Assembly: GCF_001039275.2 (NCBI RefSeq)
Contig: NZ_CP030117.1
Location: 4,216,001-4,280,000, forward strand
Origin: Brevibacillus brevis
Lineage (GTDB): Bacteria; Bacillota; Bacilli; Brevibacillales; Brevibacillaceae
Reading direction: 5' to 3'
Length of the DNA stretch: 64,000 bases
Both the position numbers and the translations under genes were made by a program. The stretch's first letter is position 1. Each line of letters opens with the position of its first letter. The notes under the pieces were generated by a model. The model made no database searches, was not told the origin of the DNA, and was given only the letters and a program-made list of their open reading frames with translations. Below are positions 40,610-49,020 of this stretch, piece after piece.

Positions 40610-42184
40610 TTACACTGCGTACATGGTTGGCCAGAAGTACTCTACGCCTTCCGCGTACAAGAACGCTTGGAACTTTTTCAGCTCATCAGGAGTATTTCGG
40701 ACAGCGCGTGGAGTCAGGCCATATTGTAAGCAATACGCTGTCAAATAACCAACTACTTCACCGACGTTCCACTCTACTGGGTGGAGACGGAAGCATCCAT
40801 TTGTAATATGGGTAACCCCAAGATTTTTGCCCGCTGGCAGCAGGTTATTTACACGCACAGGGATTAAGCTGCCCAACGGAATTTGGAACGGATAGGTAGA
40901 CACATCGACGTAATTGCGGTTTGCAGTGCTTGGATGCAGGTCGATTCGGTAGCTGCCGACCCCAACGGAATCATGGAAGGCTTCTGCTTTGCCTGTATTG
41001 CGGACAAATGCACTCACATGTTGCTCCAATACGGTGAATTCGGCTTTGATCCGGCGGGATTCGCGAATATACGGATACATCGCCAGTCCATCCTCTGTTC
41101 CCACTACATCCTTGCGCAGGCGCAGTCCTGGATACCCTTGTCCACCATCTGGGCGAGGAGCCTCTGTTTGCATCCAATACAGAAGGGAGAGACTCAGTTG
41201 TTTACCACCGTAGAGGTGACGCTGACGCTCTTCCTCTGGCACATCAATGATCGAGCCCAGCCAGTAATCATTTTGCGGCCAGTTTACGAGCGATACGCCA
41301 CTCTTGTACAAACCGGTTTGGAAGTTTTTCGGGTCAGCAACCTGACGATACGTGAAGAGCGGGAAATATTTAGTACCTGGGAATAGCTCATATCGTACTG
41401 ATTCAGCAGTATTTCGTGGATTGGAGCCTGTCCAGCTGAGCAGCTTGTCCGGCCAGAAATCTGCTTTGTAGTTTCGCCAGAAGTCATACGTTTCCGGCTT
41501 GGCAATCGTATGATCTTCTCCCTCCAAATAGTCCATGGCAAAGACATACGTAAACGCCTGAATATCATTTGGCTGCGGCGGCCCGACAACAGCATTTGGC
41601 TCTCCTGTTTGATCGACTGATTCAGCGCCAAGTACGTATTCTACGCCGGCTTGCGGGAGTACATCTCCACATTCTGTCGCATCCAAGAAATAAGGTGCTA
41701 CCAGTTCATGAAAATCATGATGCTTCCGATCTTCAACTGTGATCGACAGTACGTTATCGCCAGCCATGCGAACGGCATGCAGCTTGTGATTCGTCAGAAT
41801 AGTAAGTCTACCACTATTAATATAAGGAGCAAGCATCTGATAAAAAACAGCGAGCGCTACTTTTGGTTCGTGGCATAGGCGACTTACGGAACCGTTACCA
41901 GGGTCAAGATTTGGGATGACACGTGCTTCTGCCGTCATTGGATAATGGTTACGGTAATAGTCACGCACGCTGTCACGGAATGTGCGATAGCTTCGCGTGC
42001 AACCAAACTGTTCAATCCATGGATGCTCATCTGGCGGTACCGCTTGGCTCGTAAATTGACCGCCAATCCAGTCGGTTTCTTCCGTCATAATGACTGATTT
42101 TCCTGATTTTGCTGCTGCCAGTGCTGCTGCGCAGCCACCAGTACCTCCCCCAATGATTACCACATCAGCATGAAGTTCTCTCAT
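40610..42184 (-). CDS. FAD-dependent oxidoreductase
   Basis: A 524-residue flavoprotein. The FAD-binding motif VVIIGGGTGGCAAALAAAKSG is at about residues 9-29. TDWIGGQFTSQAVPPDEHPWI follows, then FLDATECGDVLPQAGVEYVLGAES and a C-terminal VNNLLPAGKNLGVTHITNGCFRLHPVEWNVG. This matches the large FAD_oxidored family, whose substrates are mostly unknown. The start at 42184 follows GGAGGGAAG. It is monocistronic, with about 460 bases of non-coding sequence upstream. Confidence 0.88.
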   Translation of the reverse strand: MRELHADVVIIGGGTGGCAAALAAAKSGKSVIMTEETDWIGGQFTSQAVPPDEHPWIEQFGCTRSYRTFRDSVRDYYRNHYPMTAEARVIPNLDPGNGSVSRLCHEPKVALAVFYQMLAPYINSGRLTILTNHKLHAVRMAGDNVLSITVEDRKHHDFHELVAPYFLDATECGDVLPQAGVEYVLGAESVDQTGEPNAVVGPPQPNDIQAFTYVFAMDYLEGEDHTIAKPETYDFWRNYKADFWPDKLLSWTGSNPRNTAESVRYELFPGTKYFPLFTYRQVADPKNFQTGLYKSGVSLVNWPQNDYWLGSIIDVPEEERQRHLYGGKQLSLSLLYWMQTEAPRPDGGQGYPGLRLRKDVVGTEDGLAMYPYIRESRRIKAEFTVLEQHVSAFVRNTGKAEAFHDSVGVGSYRIDLHPSTANRNYVDVSTYPFQIPLGSLIPVRVNNLLPAGKNLGVTHITNGCFRLHPVEWNVGEVVGYLTAYCLQYGLTPRAVRNTPDELKKFQAFLYAEGVEYFWPTMYAV

Positions 42185-42591
42185 TCTTCTTCCCTCCACA
42201 TTTTCCGCTTTTTGTTTGTTTCTGCCAATTAATACGCAAGAAATGACAATACGTTACAATTTTCGCAAAAAAAACTAAATTTTTTATCCATTAGCATCTA
42301 CTTGTGCAAACCTTGACTCTCTGCATCAGTGCCTCAAATTTACTTAAGAGTTGCTGCCCCTTTTCATCCCCTTCCTGCTGTCTCTAGCCAAGCCAGCATT
42401 CCACATCTCCCCCCTGAAATACATATTTTTGGGTGAGATTATCTTTGCAAAGCTCCTTAAAAACAAGAACACACGTTCTTGTTTAAATATATACGAACAC
42501 AACACGAACAGTCAAGAAATCATTTCCTTTTCTTTCTATTATTTGTAAAACACTAAGCCATAGAGAGCATTCAGAAGTGAATGTAAGCACA
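42185..42591 (-). other. Long non-coding leader region upstream of the FAD oxidoreductase
   Basis: No gene is evident in this stretch of about 400 bases. It holds a palindrome (42461-42484) and purine-rich minus-strand sequence. I tried to match it to SAM, lysine, glycine and T-box leaders and found no convincing core motif. Confidence 0.4.
42461..42484. repeat. 10-bp palindrome, candidate operator
   Basis: AAACAAGAAC-ACAC-GTTCTTGTTT is perfectly symmetric. It lies about 280 bases upstream of the FAD oxidoreductase and 120 bases past gltS. It could be a repressor site. Confidence 0.4.
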
Positions 42592-42635
42592 AAAAATCCC
42601 TCCAGCTAGACTATCTCCAGCATGAAGGGATTTTT
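42592..42635 (-). terminator. Terminator of the hutG-gltS transcript
   Basis: AAAAATCCCT (42592-42601) pairs with AGGGATTTTT (42626-42635), followed by Ts on the minus strand, 10 bases past the gltS stop. Confidence 0.8.
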
Positions 42636-42644
42636 GAATCGTCT

Positions 42645-43832
42645 TTATTTAAACAAATTAATCGTGGTAATAATGATCGGCATCGCGAACACATCAATCA
42701 GGAAGGCACCTACGATTGGAACGACCAGGTATGCTTTTCGCGAAGGACCAAATCTTCCCGTTACTGCCGCCATATTCGCCATTGCGTTTGGAGTAGCCCC
42801 CAGACCATGTCCTGTAAAGCCTGCCACCATGACTGCGGCGTCGTAGTTTTTGCCAAGCAAACGGAACAGGACGAAAATGCCAAACAAAACGATGAATACT
42901 ACTTGAACAAAGACGATCACGAGCATTGGAAGCGCAAGATCGGCAACTTCCCACAGCTTGATGCTCATCAGTGCCATGGACAGGAAAATTCCTAGCGTAA
43001 CGTCACTGATCAGGTTAATACTCTTCATGTCGATTGCCTTTGGACTGAGCTTATCTACGATGTTACGAACAATCACCGCTACAAACATCGCTCCCACATA
43101 ACCTGGCAAAACAAATCCGGTTGCAGTCGAGAACAACTCTCCCAAATACGTTCCCAATGCCATACAGAATGTAATCAACAGGACTTGGATGAAGAAGGTA
43201 TTCGAGTGAATCGGTTGTCCTTTTTCTTCTACTGTCTCTACTACTTCTTCGGTTTCCGTCGGCTTCAGATCGTATTTGGCAACTAAATATTTCACAGTCG
43301 GTCCGCCAACCAAGCCCCCTGCTACAAGGCCAAAAGTAGCTGCTGCGATCCCAATCGCCAACGCAGATTGAATGCCCATATCCTCAAGCGTTTGTCCAAA
43401 AGCGCCAGCAGCTCCATGTCCACCTTCCATGGAAACAGCCCCTGCCATCATTCCGATCAATGGATGAATGCCGAACACGGAAGCCAAAGACACACCGATT
43501 ACGTTTTGTGCCAAAGCCAGAAATCCACAGGCGATCCAGTAAATAACGAGCAGCTTACCACCAAGCTTGATCAGCTTAAAGCTCGCTCCCAATCCAACAG
43601 TAGTAAAGAACGTGAGCATGAACAAGCTTTGCAAGGAAGTATCCAATGTAATTTGTAAAATTCCGGTCGCTTTCAAAGCCGTTGCAATGATAGCGAACAA
43701 CAAGCCCCCAACAACTGGTGCCGGGATACAAAACTTTTGCAAGAAACTAGCCTTTTTTACGAGGAATGTACCTAATACGAGAAGTGCTACTGCGAGAAAA
43801 ATCGTCGTTACTTGATTAAGTGCTAACGTCAT
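42645..43832 (-). CDS. gltS: Sodium/glutamate symporter
   Basis: A 395-residue GltS-family transporter with about ten helices. Family motifs are KASFLQKFCIPAPVVGGLLFA (about residues 26-46), AGAVSMEGGHGAAGAFG (about 130-146), the conserved glycine-rich signature, and a matching second half with AGFTGHGLGATPNAMANMAAV (about 338-358). It imports glutamate with sodium. It lies 12 bases downstream of hutG, and pairing a glutamate-producing enzyme with a glutamate carrier suggests use or exchange of histidine-derived glutamate. Confidence 0.95.
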   Translation of the reverse strand: MTLALNQVTTIFLAVALLVLGTFLVKKASFLQKFCIPAPVVGGLLFAIIATALKATGILQITLDTSLQSLFMLTFFTTVGLGASFKLIKLGGKLLVIYWIACGFLALAQNVIGVSLASVFGIHPLIGMMAGAVSMEGGHGAAGAFGQTLEDMGIQSALAIGIAAATFGLVAGGLVGGPTVKYLVAKYDLKPTETEEVVETVEEKGQPIHSNTFFIQVLLITFCMALGTYLGELFSTATGFVLPGYVGAMFVAVIVRNIVDKLSPKAIDMKSINLISDVTLGIFLSMALMSIKLWEVADLALPMLVIVFVQVVFIVLFGIFVLFRLLGKNYDAAVMVAGFTGHGLGATPNAMANMAAVTGRFGPSRKAYLVVPIVGAFLIDVFAMPIIITTINLFK

Positions 43833-43844
43833 AGTTGTCTCCCC

Positions 43845-44813
43845 TTAGTTGTTCTCTAGTAATCCCATGATGGCTTCATTCGTCAAGTAAGCACCTAACT
43901 TTACTGTTCTGCCGTTTTCATCTAAGATCGGGTTCACTTCACAAATATCAAAAGAAAGCGTTTTCTTATGAGCGGCAACGATACGTATCAAAGTGCGGAC
44001 AACCATTGGTGTTAAGCCAAAAGGAGATGGAGCACTTACTCCCGGTGCAAAAGCTGCGTTTAAAACGTCCGTACATAGCGTTAGCATGACATGATCGTGT
44101 TTTTCGATGAATTCGCTTACAGATAAAGTAATTTCATCCATTCGTGCGTCTGTCATCTCTTCTTCATACACATAACGGACACCGAGCTCATCTGCTTTAT
44201 CAAATAGCTCCTGCGTATTTCCGAAACGCTGAATCCCTAACACAAAATAGCTACTGTTTTTGTCATGTTCTAGTATTTGCCGAAACATCGTCCCCGATGA
44301 AGGCTGAACTTCATAGGATCGCAAATCGAAATGAGCGTCAATATTGATAATGCCCAGAGAAGCCTCTTTTCCAATATGCTTTCGGACACCGACGTAATGT
44401 CCATACAATGTCTCATGGCCTCCACCTAAAATAATGGGCGTCATGGCTTTGGAAAAGATGGCAGAGACGGCATTACCCAACTCTTCCTGGGCAGCTTCTA
44501 GCTCTTCGTTTGGACAAGCAACATTCCCCACATCAACAATCCGTTTTCCTTCCTCCACCTTCCAAGGAAGGCTTGCAAGCGCTTGCCGAATTGTGTTTGG
44601 AGCTTTGCCTGCACCTAATCGTCCTTGATTACGCCTCACTCCCTCTTCACATTCAAACCCAATGATAGCGACTGTGCGATCCTTGGCAACTTGCAATGTA
44701 TCCAAGTCCGTTATTTCTACAATCTGATGATAGCGAAAACTGCTTCGTCTCTCCGTATGGTCAGTCCGGCCGGTCCACAAATCTGCTGATATACTCTTTG
44801 GCAAGCTATTCAT
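43845..44813 (-). CDS. hutG: Formimidoylglutamase
   Basis: A 322-residue arginase/ureohydrolase-family enzyme. The manganese motifs are ILGGGHETLYG (about 128-138), IINIDAHFDLRS (about 156-167) and TLCTDVLNAAFAPGVSAPSPFGL (about 246-268). The last has Cys-Thr-Asp in place of the usual Ser-Leu-Asp. It hydrolyses N-formimino-glutamate to glutamate and formamide in histidine degradation. The rest of the hut pathway is not in the window. Formamide made here could feed the formamidase at 26249, but that is speculation. It is divergent from a LysR gene. Confidence 0.9.
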   Translation of the reverse strand: MNSLPKSISADLWTGRTDHTERRSSFRYHQIVEITDLDTLQVAKDRTVAIIGFECEEGVRRNQGRLGAGKAPNTIRQALASLPWKVEEGKRIVDVGNVACPNEELEAAQEELGNAVSAIFSKAMTPIILGGGHETLYGHYVGVRKHIGKEASLGIINIDAHFDLRSYEVQPSSGTMFRQILEHDKNSSYFVLGIQRFGNTQELFDKADELGVRYVYEEEMTDARMDEITLSVSEFIEKHDHVMLTLCTDVLNAAFAPGVSAPSPFGLTPMVVRTLIRIVAAHKKTLSFDICEVNPILDENGRTVKLGAYLTNEAIMGLLENN

Positions 44814-44923
44814 CCTTTCTGAACCTTTTGTTTATTGATTATATAATGACAAACTTATTATTTCTAATATATAATTTAAATAAATTGATAGCTTCAAGCT
44901 ATAAATAGAGGCAGGCGATCCAG

Positions 44924-45814
44924 TTGGACATCAAACATTTGCACTATTTTGTGACAGTTTGCGATCAGTTGAGCTACTCCAAAGCCGCACAAAAACTGCA
45001 TATTTCACAGCCTTCCTTAAGTAACGCGATCAAAAATCTGGAGCAAGAAGTCGGCTCTCCACTGCTCGAGAGAAACACAAGAAAAATGGAATTAACGGAT
45101 GCTGGTAAAATTTTGTATCAGAAATCGTTGCTGCTTCTTTTCCAAATGAACATGTTGAAAAAAGAGATGGAAGAAGTAAAGCTGACTGGCAGCGGAGATC
45201 TCATCATTGGCATCATTGAGTCCGTGAAGCACTGGATTCCAAAAGTCATTCGCGGATATCAGGGGCGTTTTCCCTCTATTAACATCAAGCTAATCGAGGT
45301 GCTGAGCGGGAAAGCTGTCAAAGAATCACTGCGGAAGTATCATACGCATTTACTCATAACCAACCAATTTATCGATGAAGAAGATATCGAATCATTTCCC
45401 CTGTATGATGAGCGGTTAATGCTGGTGCTACACAAAGATCATCCATTGGCGGAAAAGGATTCGGTTCGGTTGAAAGATTTGACTAGTGAGCCATTCATCA
45501 TTAGTACAGAGGGATTTCAGACGAGGGAGGATATTTTAACCGCCTTTTCGTTTGAACAAGTCCACCCCCAAATCAAATTTGAGATTGAGCGATTTGAAAC
45601 TGCGTTAACGCTAGTGAGGGAGAATCTGGGGGTAACGATTATTCCGGAGAACTATTTGTCTGGATCAACAGATGCTTCGCTTGTTCGGAAAACGATTGAT
45701 TCGCCTGCGTTGGAACGGACGGTTTATTTGGCGTATATGAAAAGTCGTTATTTGGCCCCGGCGGTGCAGGCTTTTTTAGAGGAGGTTCGGGGGAAGTTTC
45801 CTTCCAAAACATAG
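44924..45814 (+). CDS. LysR-family transcriptional regulator
   Basis: A 296-residue regulator. The N-terminal helix-turn-helix (residues 1-60, DQLSYSKAAQKLHISQPSLSNA) is typical, followed by a periplasmic-binding-like effector domain with IGIIESVKHWIPKVIRGY and VRENLGVTIIPENY. It starts with TTG at 44924 after a weak GAGGCAGG. It is divergent from hutG-gltS, which it probably controls, through the AT-rich 110-base intergenic region. Confidence 0.9.
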   Translation: MDIKHLHYFVTVCDQLSYSKAAQKLHISQPSLSNAIKNLEQEVGSPLLERNTRKMELTDAGKILYQKSLLLLFQMNMLKKEMEEVKLTGSGDLIIGIIESVKHWIPKVIRGYQGRFPSINIKLIEVLSGKAVKESLRKYHTHLLITNQFIDEEDIESFPLYDERLMLVLHKDHPLAEKDSVRLKDLTSEPFIISTEGFQTREDILTAFSFEQVHPQIKFEIERFETALTLVRENLGVTIIPENYLSGSTDASLVRKTIDSPALERTVYLAYMKSRYLAPAVQAFLEEVRGKFPSKT

Positions 45815-45847
45815 CCAAAACCCTCTACATCACATAGAGGGTTTTGG
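45815..45847. terminator. Bidirectional terminator
   Basis: A 13-bp perfect stem (45815-45827 with 45835-45847) lies between the convergent LysR and lipoprotein genes. Confidence 0.85.
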
Positions 45848-45851
45848 GTTC

Positions 45852-46964
45852 CTACTTCTGAGGAATCGTCACCGTTAACTCTTCTTCCGTATTCTTCTGA
45901 TAATCTTTTTTCTGGTATAGGAGTTCGGTTTCACTCTTCCATTCGAGTGGGAAGTAGTCCGTGTGATCATCGGCTTGAAGCAGCTTTTTCTGCTTCATGG
46001 TAGCCAAATCATACAGCCACATGTCTTCTGTCTCTTCGTCTTCCATCCCGTATTTTTCTTTAGCAACTCTCCCACTTAATAAAGAAAAAGCTGCCCATTT
46101 CGAATCTGGTGAGAAACGGAATTGGTAAATATACGAGAAAGGCTCACTCATTTTATCGGTTGCTACCTGATAGATTTGTCCGCCGCGATGTCTGCTCGTT
46201 CCTGTATCCAATAAGAGATACGCAGAATCGGGAGACCATGTAAAGAAATAGCGGTCGATGACAGCCTCTTTTATTGGGGAGGGAGAATCGTTGCCAACCT
46301 TCCAAATGTATGCCTGACCATCTTCAGTAGTTCCCTTATAATAGGCGACTGCTTGAAAGTTCGGCGACCATTTGGCGTGAAATGTATCTTCGCTTGTATA
46401 CAGCTTCTGCTCGATCTTGTCCATTTGCTGCCATGTTTCCGGACTCACCTGTATACTTTCAGCCTCCAAGGTTGGCTGTGGATAAGTAGCGGGATCAAAA
46501 AGATGATAGAAATACTTCAAGCCATCTTCTCCAAGTACTTTTACATGGTGAGTCGAAGGTTCATAGTAGCGGGCATTTCCGCGATCCCCGTCCTTGTCGG
46601 GTAGGTAAAATGTGTATTCATCCTCTTTCCACGCCCCCTGATAGGTTCCCCCTTTCACTTTTTCTATTTCACGGATTTTATTGAGTACTTGATAAGGAGA
46701 CAGAGGTTCTTTTTGTTGTTCTTCCACTGGTTGGTTGGTAGGTGCTGTTGTGTTTGGACTAGAGGCTGGAATCGGTTCAGGTGTTGGTTCTTTCCCTGTT
46801 TCTTGATTTGGTGTAACGGATGGAGTAGGGCTTGGTTTTGCTATGGTCTCTGTTGTTTTTCCGGTGTTCTCCGATGTGATCGGTTTGGTCGTTTCCTGTT
46901 GACATCCAGCTATCAAAGCGACCATGCAGAGCATCGACATATTTTGTTCGAAGCTTTTCTCAAT
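45852..46964 (-). CDS. Lipoprotein with a WD40-like propeller
   Basis: About 370 residues. A hydrophobic segment ends in the lipobox LIAGC, followed by a Thr/Pro-rich linker and a C-terminal beta-propeller of TolB/PD40 type with repeated AKWSPNFQAVAYYKG, FTWSPDSAYLLLDTG and FRFSPDSKWAAFSL blades. The start is uncertain. GGAGG is followed at 9 bases by ATT (46964), and the next ATG (46940) has no binding site. An ATG at 47012 overlaps a TGGTATAAT promoter -10 and is unlikely. The function is unknown, perhaps sensing or binding at the cell surface. Confidence 0.75.
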   Translation of the reverse strand: MEKSFEQNMSMLCMVALIAGCQQETTKPITSENTGKTTETIAKPSPTPSVTPNQETGKEPTPEPIPASSPNTTAPTNQPVEEQQKEPLSPYQVLNKIREIEKVKGGTYQGAWKEDEYTFYLPDKDGDRGNARYYEPSTHHVKVLGEDGLKYFYHLFDPATYPQPTLEAESIQVSPETWQQMDKIEQKLYTSEDTFHAKWSPNFQAVAYYKGTTEDGQAYIWKVGNDSPSPIKEAVIDRYFFTWSPDSAYLLLDTGTSRHRGGQIYQVATDKMSEPFSYIYQFRFSPDSKWAAFSLLSGRVAKEKYGMEDEETEDMWLYDLATMKQKKLLQADDHTDYFPLEWKSETELLYQKKDYQKNTEEELTVTIPQK

Positions 46965-47114
46965 GGTTAAGCGCCTCCAAGGATGGTAAGAAGTTGAAAT
47001 AATACATTCCAATTATACCAATTTTTATAGGCATAGAATAAATCCATTACACAATTCTCTCATCTTTATATATAATTGGGAAAGTCTTGAAAACATTCAA
47101 AAGCAGGTGATCCT

Positions 47115-47339
47115 TTGGTTCAAGTAGGCGATGCTCCCTCTACCTTTTTTGTGTTCCTCCCGCTCCTTCTCATCTTATTTTTAAACGTGATTAATATTGT
47201 CATCAGTATTTGGGCATACCGTGATGCGAGGAGACGTGGGAATAGCAAGGAGTTCTCCATCATTGTGCTTATTGCGTTATTGTTTTTTCCGATTATTGGG
47301 TTGATTGTTTATTTAGTGATTCGGAAAGATAAGTATTGA
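47115..47339 (+). CDS. Small two-helix membrane protein (PLDc_N type)
   Basis: A 74-residue protein with two membrane helices (about residues 10-32 and 48-67) around the polar loop AYRDARRRGNSKEF. This matches the PLDc_N/YjcB-like domain found at the N-terminus of cardiolipin synthases and as stand-alone proteins. The TTG start at 47115 follows AGCAGGTGA. A terminator follows at once. Confidence 0.75.
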   Translation: MVQVGDAPSTFFVFLPLLLILFLNVINIVISIWAYRDARRRGNSKEFSIIVLIALLFFPIIGLIVYLVIRKDKY

Positions 47340-47340
47340 A

Positions 47341-47367
47341 AAGTAAGGAATTCTATTTTCCTTACTT
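47341..47367 (+). terminator. Terminator after the PLDc_N-type gene
   Basis: AAGTAAGGAA pairs with TTCCTTACTT, followed by T6. It starts right after the stop codon. Confidence 0.8.
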
Positions 47368-47415
47368 TTTTGTTTTCTAGGAAAGCCAAACCTGTCGCAA
47401 CCATTCGGTTAGGAG

Positions 47416-47646
47416 CTATGCTTTTCGATAAAAAAAGCAGTCAAATCCACCGATTGAGATGTCAGAATAGCACCTGATCATTTCTGTTAGTATCACCTTT
47501 GCCTCCAGTCTGGATAATGGTGCGCCCATGTATAGGTGGCAGCCCTTTCCAAATGATAACTGCTTATTGCTATTAGGTCGCTGGATATCGAATTGATCTT
47601 CCTGTGCAAAGGTATTTTCATCACGATTGGCATAACCGAGCCATAC
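47416..47646 (-). pseudogene. Cytochrome P450 C-terminal fragment (PksS-like)
   Basis: A 77-codon frame without a start reads VWLGYANRDENTF, then FDIQRPNSNKQLSFGKGCH and MGAPLSRLEAKVILTEMI. This is the C-terminal third of a bacterial P450. The heme-ligand cysteine of FGxGxHxCxG is replaced by Tyr (FGKGCHLYMG), so even this part is dead. It overlaps the AT/PfaD fragment in another frame. P450s of this kind tailor bacillaene-type polyketides. It is degraded biosynthetic debris. Confidence 0.8.
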
Positions 47647-47839
47647 AAGCTAATGGCAAATAATCCGCCCCAAGCATGAAAGCGACCGCAGCAACTTCAG
47701 GAGTTCCAATGGAATGTACCTTTTCATCTAACCTAAGCATCCATTTGCGAAATACCGGATTCTGATCAAAAAGGTCTTTCCCCCTCTGATCGTACTGAGA
47801 CCCCTGTCCAGAAAACAGAAACACAACAGGCTTTTCCAT
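47621..47839 (-). pseudogene. Fused remnant of a trans-AT acyltransferase-enoylreductase
   Basis: The ATG at 47839 follows AAAGGGGGG. The first 42 residues are an acyltransferase N-terminus (VVFLFSGQGSQYDQRGKDLF, NPVFRKWMLRLDE). The text then jumps directly to IGTPEVAAVAFMLGADYL, a motif of PfaD-type enoylreductases, and soon hits a stop. A normal AT-PfaD protein of trans-AT polyketide clusters has about 750-1000 residues, so a large internal deletion joined both ends. Confidence 0.75.
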
Positions 47840-47886
47840 GTATGGTGCCCCCCTTTTATATATGAAAGGTTTTTATAAAGAAAACT

Positions 47887-47919
47887 CCCCACAGCCTGGT
47901 CATTTGACCGCTTGTGGGG
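47887..47919 (-). terminator. Terminator after the PPTase gene
   Basis: CCCCACA (47887-47893) pairs with TGTGGGG (47913-47919), with GGTCA/TGACC inside and a T4 run following on the minus strand. Confidence 0.7.
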
Positions 47920-47922
47920 AAT

Positions 47923-48768
47923 TCATAAGCGATTTGTCATGGGTGGTTCTATCTCCTGAAGTTCATCCTTTACTACAGCAACATTCCACTCAGTCTTTTT
48001 CGGGTAGGTGATCGAACACACATAGTCGCCAAGGATAAAAGATGCAGTACGGTATTGGGGAAAGTTATCAAAAAGACTATAAACAACCCCATCCTTTGCC
48101 ACCACTTGGCTTATTTCATAGATATGAAAAGAAGTTGTTAGGGCTGTCTTCAAAATTTTGGATAACGCTTCCTTGACTGTCCAGAAAAGAGTGAGAGTCG
48201 TTTCATAGGAATAAGGCAAGCATGAAAATAAATTGCCCTCTTTCACTGTCATTTGCGTCTCCAGAACTTTATTTCTATCAACGCTAATTCTCTCAACATC
48301 AATTCCCATCGGTAGCTCTTCCGAAAAAGCAATGGCTGCGGCAAGATCGTCACAGTGGGTGATACTCACTTGGACATTGGTTGTATTCGGTAGGTTCACG
48401 ACAGGGTGATGAAAAATGCCCTGTTCAATACATATTCGCTCTAAGCTGTCTTCTCCAGTCAAAACCGAAACGGCTCTTTTGGCGACATATCTCCCTGTCA
48501 GGTAGCTTTTTACTCTCCGCTCAAACTCCAGATGAAAATAGTACTCGAATTCTTTTGGATGCAGGAATTTTACCATTTTAAAAAAATCAGCGGGAGCAGA
48601 AAAGCAGCCCAAGCACAAACTTGCACGAAACTCTCTATCCGTGCCTTTTACAACGAATTCTTTCGTAGAGATCTGTGGAAATACATGCAATCCAATCTCC
48701 GCCTTCCGTTCTCCTACTATGCCAATGGGCAGAGCTTCCCCAGTTCGTGGGTCAATAAAAATACACAC
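47923..48768 (-). CDS. Sfp-type 4'-phosphopantetheinyl transferase, possible fused N-terminal debris
   Basis: A 281-residue frame. From about residue 51 it is a Sfp/Gsp-type PPTase, which loads phosphopantetheine onto carrier proteins of polyketide and peptide synthetases. Motifs are LGCFSAPADFFKMVKFLHPKE, FERRVKSYLTGRYVAKRAV, the ITHCDDLAAAIAFSEELPMGIDVERI block with the Mg-binding Asp, and LFWTVKEALSKILKT. The first 20 residues (VCIFIDPRTGEALPIGIVGE) look like a piece of an acyl-adenylate ligase read in frame. The true start may be TTG 48618. The enzyme part seems intact although the surrounding cluster is decayed. Confidence 0.75.
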   Translation of the reverse strand: MCIFIDPRTGEALPIGIVGERKAEIGLHVFPQISTKEFVVKGTDREFRASLCLGCFSAPADFFKMVKFLHPKEFEYYFHLEFERRVKSYLTGRYVAKRAVSVLTGEDSLERICIEQGIFHHPVVNLPNTTNVQVSITHCDDLAAAIAFSEELPMGIDVERISVDRNKVLETQMTVKEGNLFSCLPYSYETTLTLFWTVKEALSKILKTALTTSFHIYEISQVVAKDGVVYSLFDNFPQYRTASFILGDYVCSITYPKKTEWNVAVVKDELQEIEPPMTNRL

Positions 48769-49020
48769 TACTGTTTCTCCGTATGTCCTCCCTACATTCC
48801 TTTAACGTGCCGAAATATCGATTAAAATTCCCTAAGGGATTTTCCTTTCGATAAAAAGCTTATATAGCTAGCTCTTTAAATTTATGCAGAATGTTACGAC
48901 TACTGCATTTATTGCATAATACAAGAAAATTGGATATATTTAGTATAATAACACGTTTTTTGGAAATCATAAAGCACTCCAGACTTTCGAATCCACTTCA
49001 TAATGAAAGGATTGCTCACC

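Noticed and set aside
42185-42591. Possible SAM, lysine, glycine or T-box leader upstream of the FAD oxidoreductase
   Set aside because: Purine-rich sequence suggested it, but none of the conserved cores of these RNAs is present.
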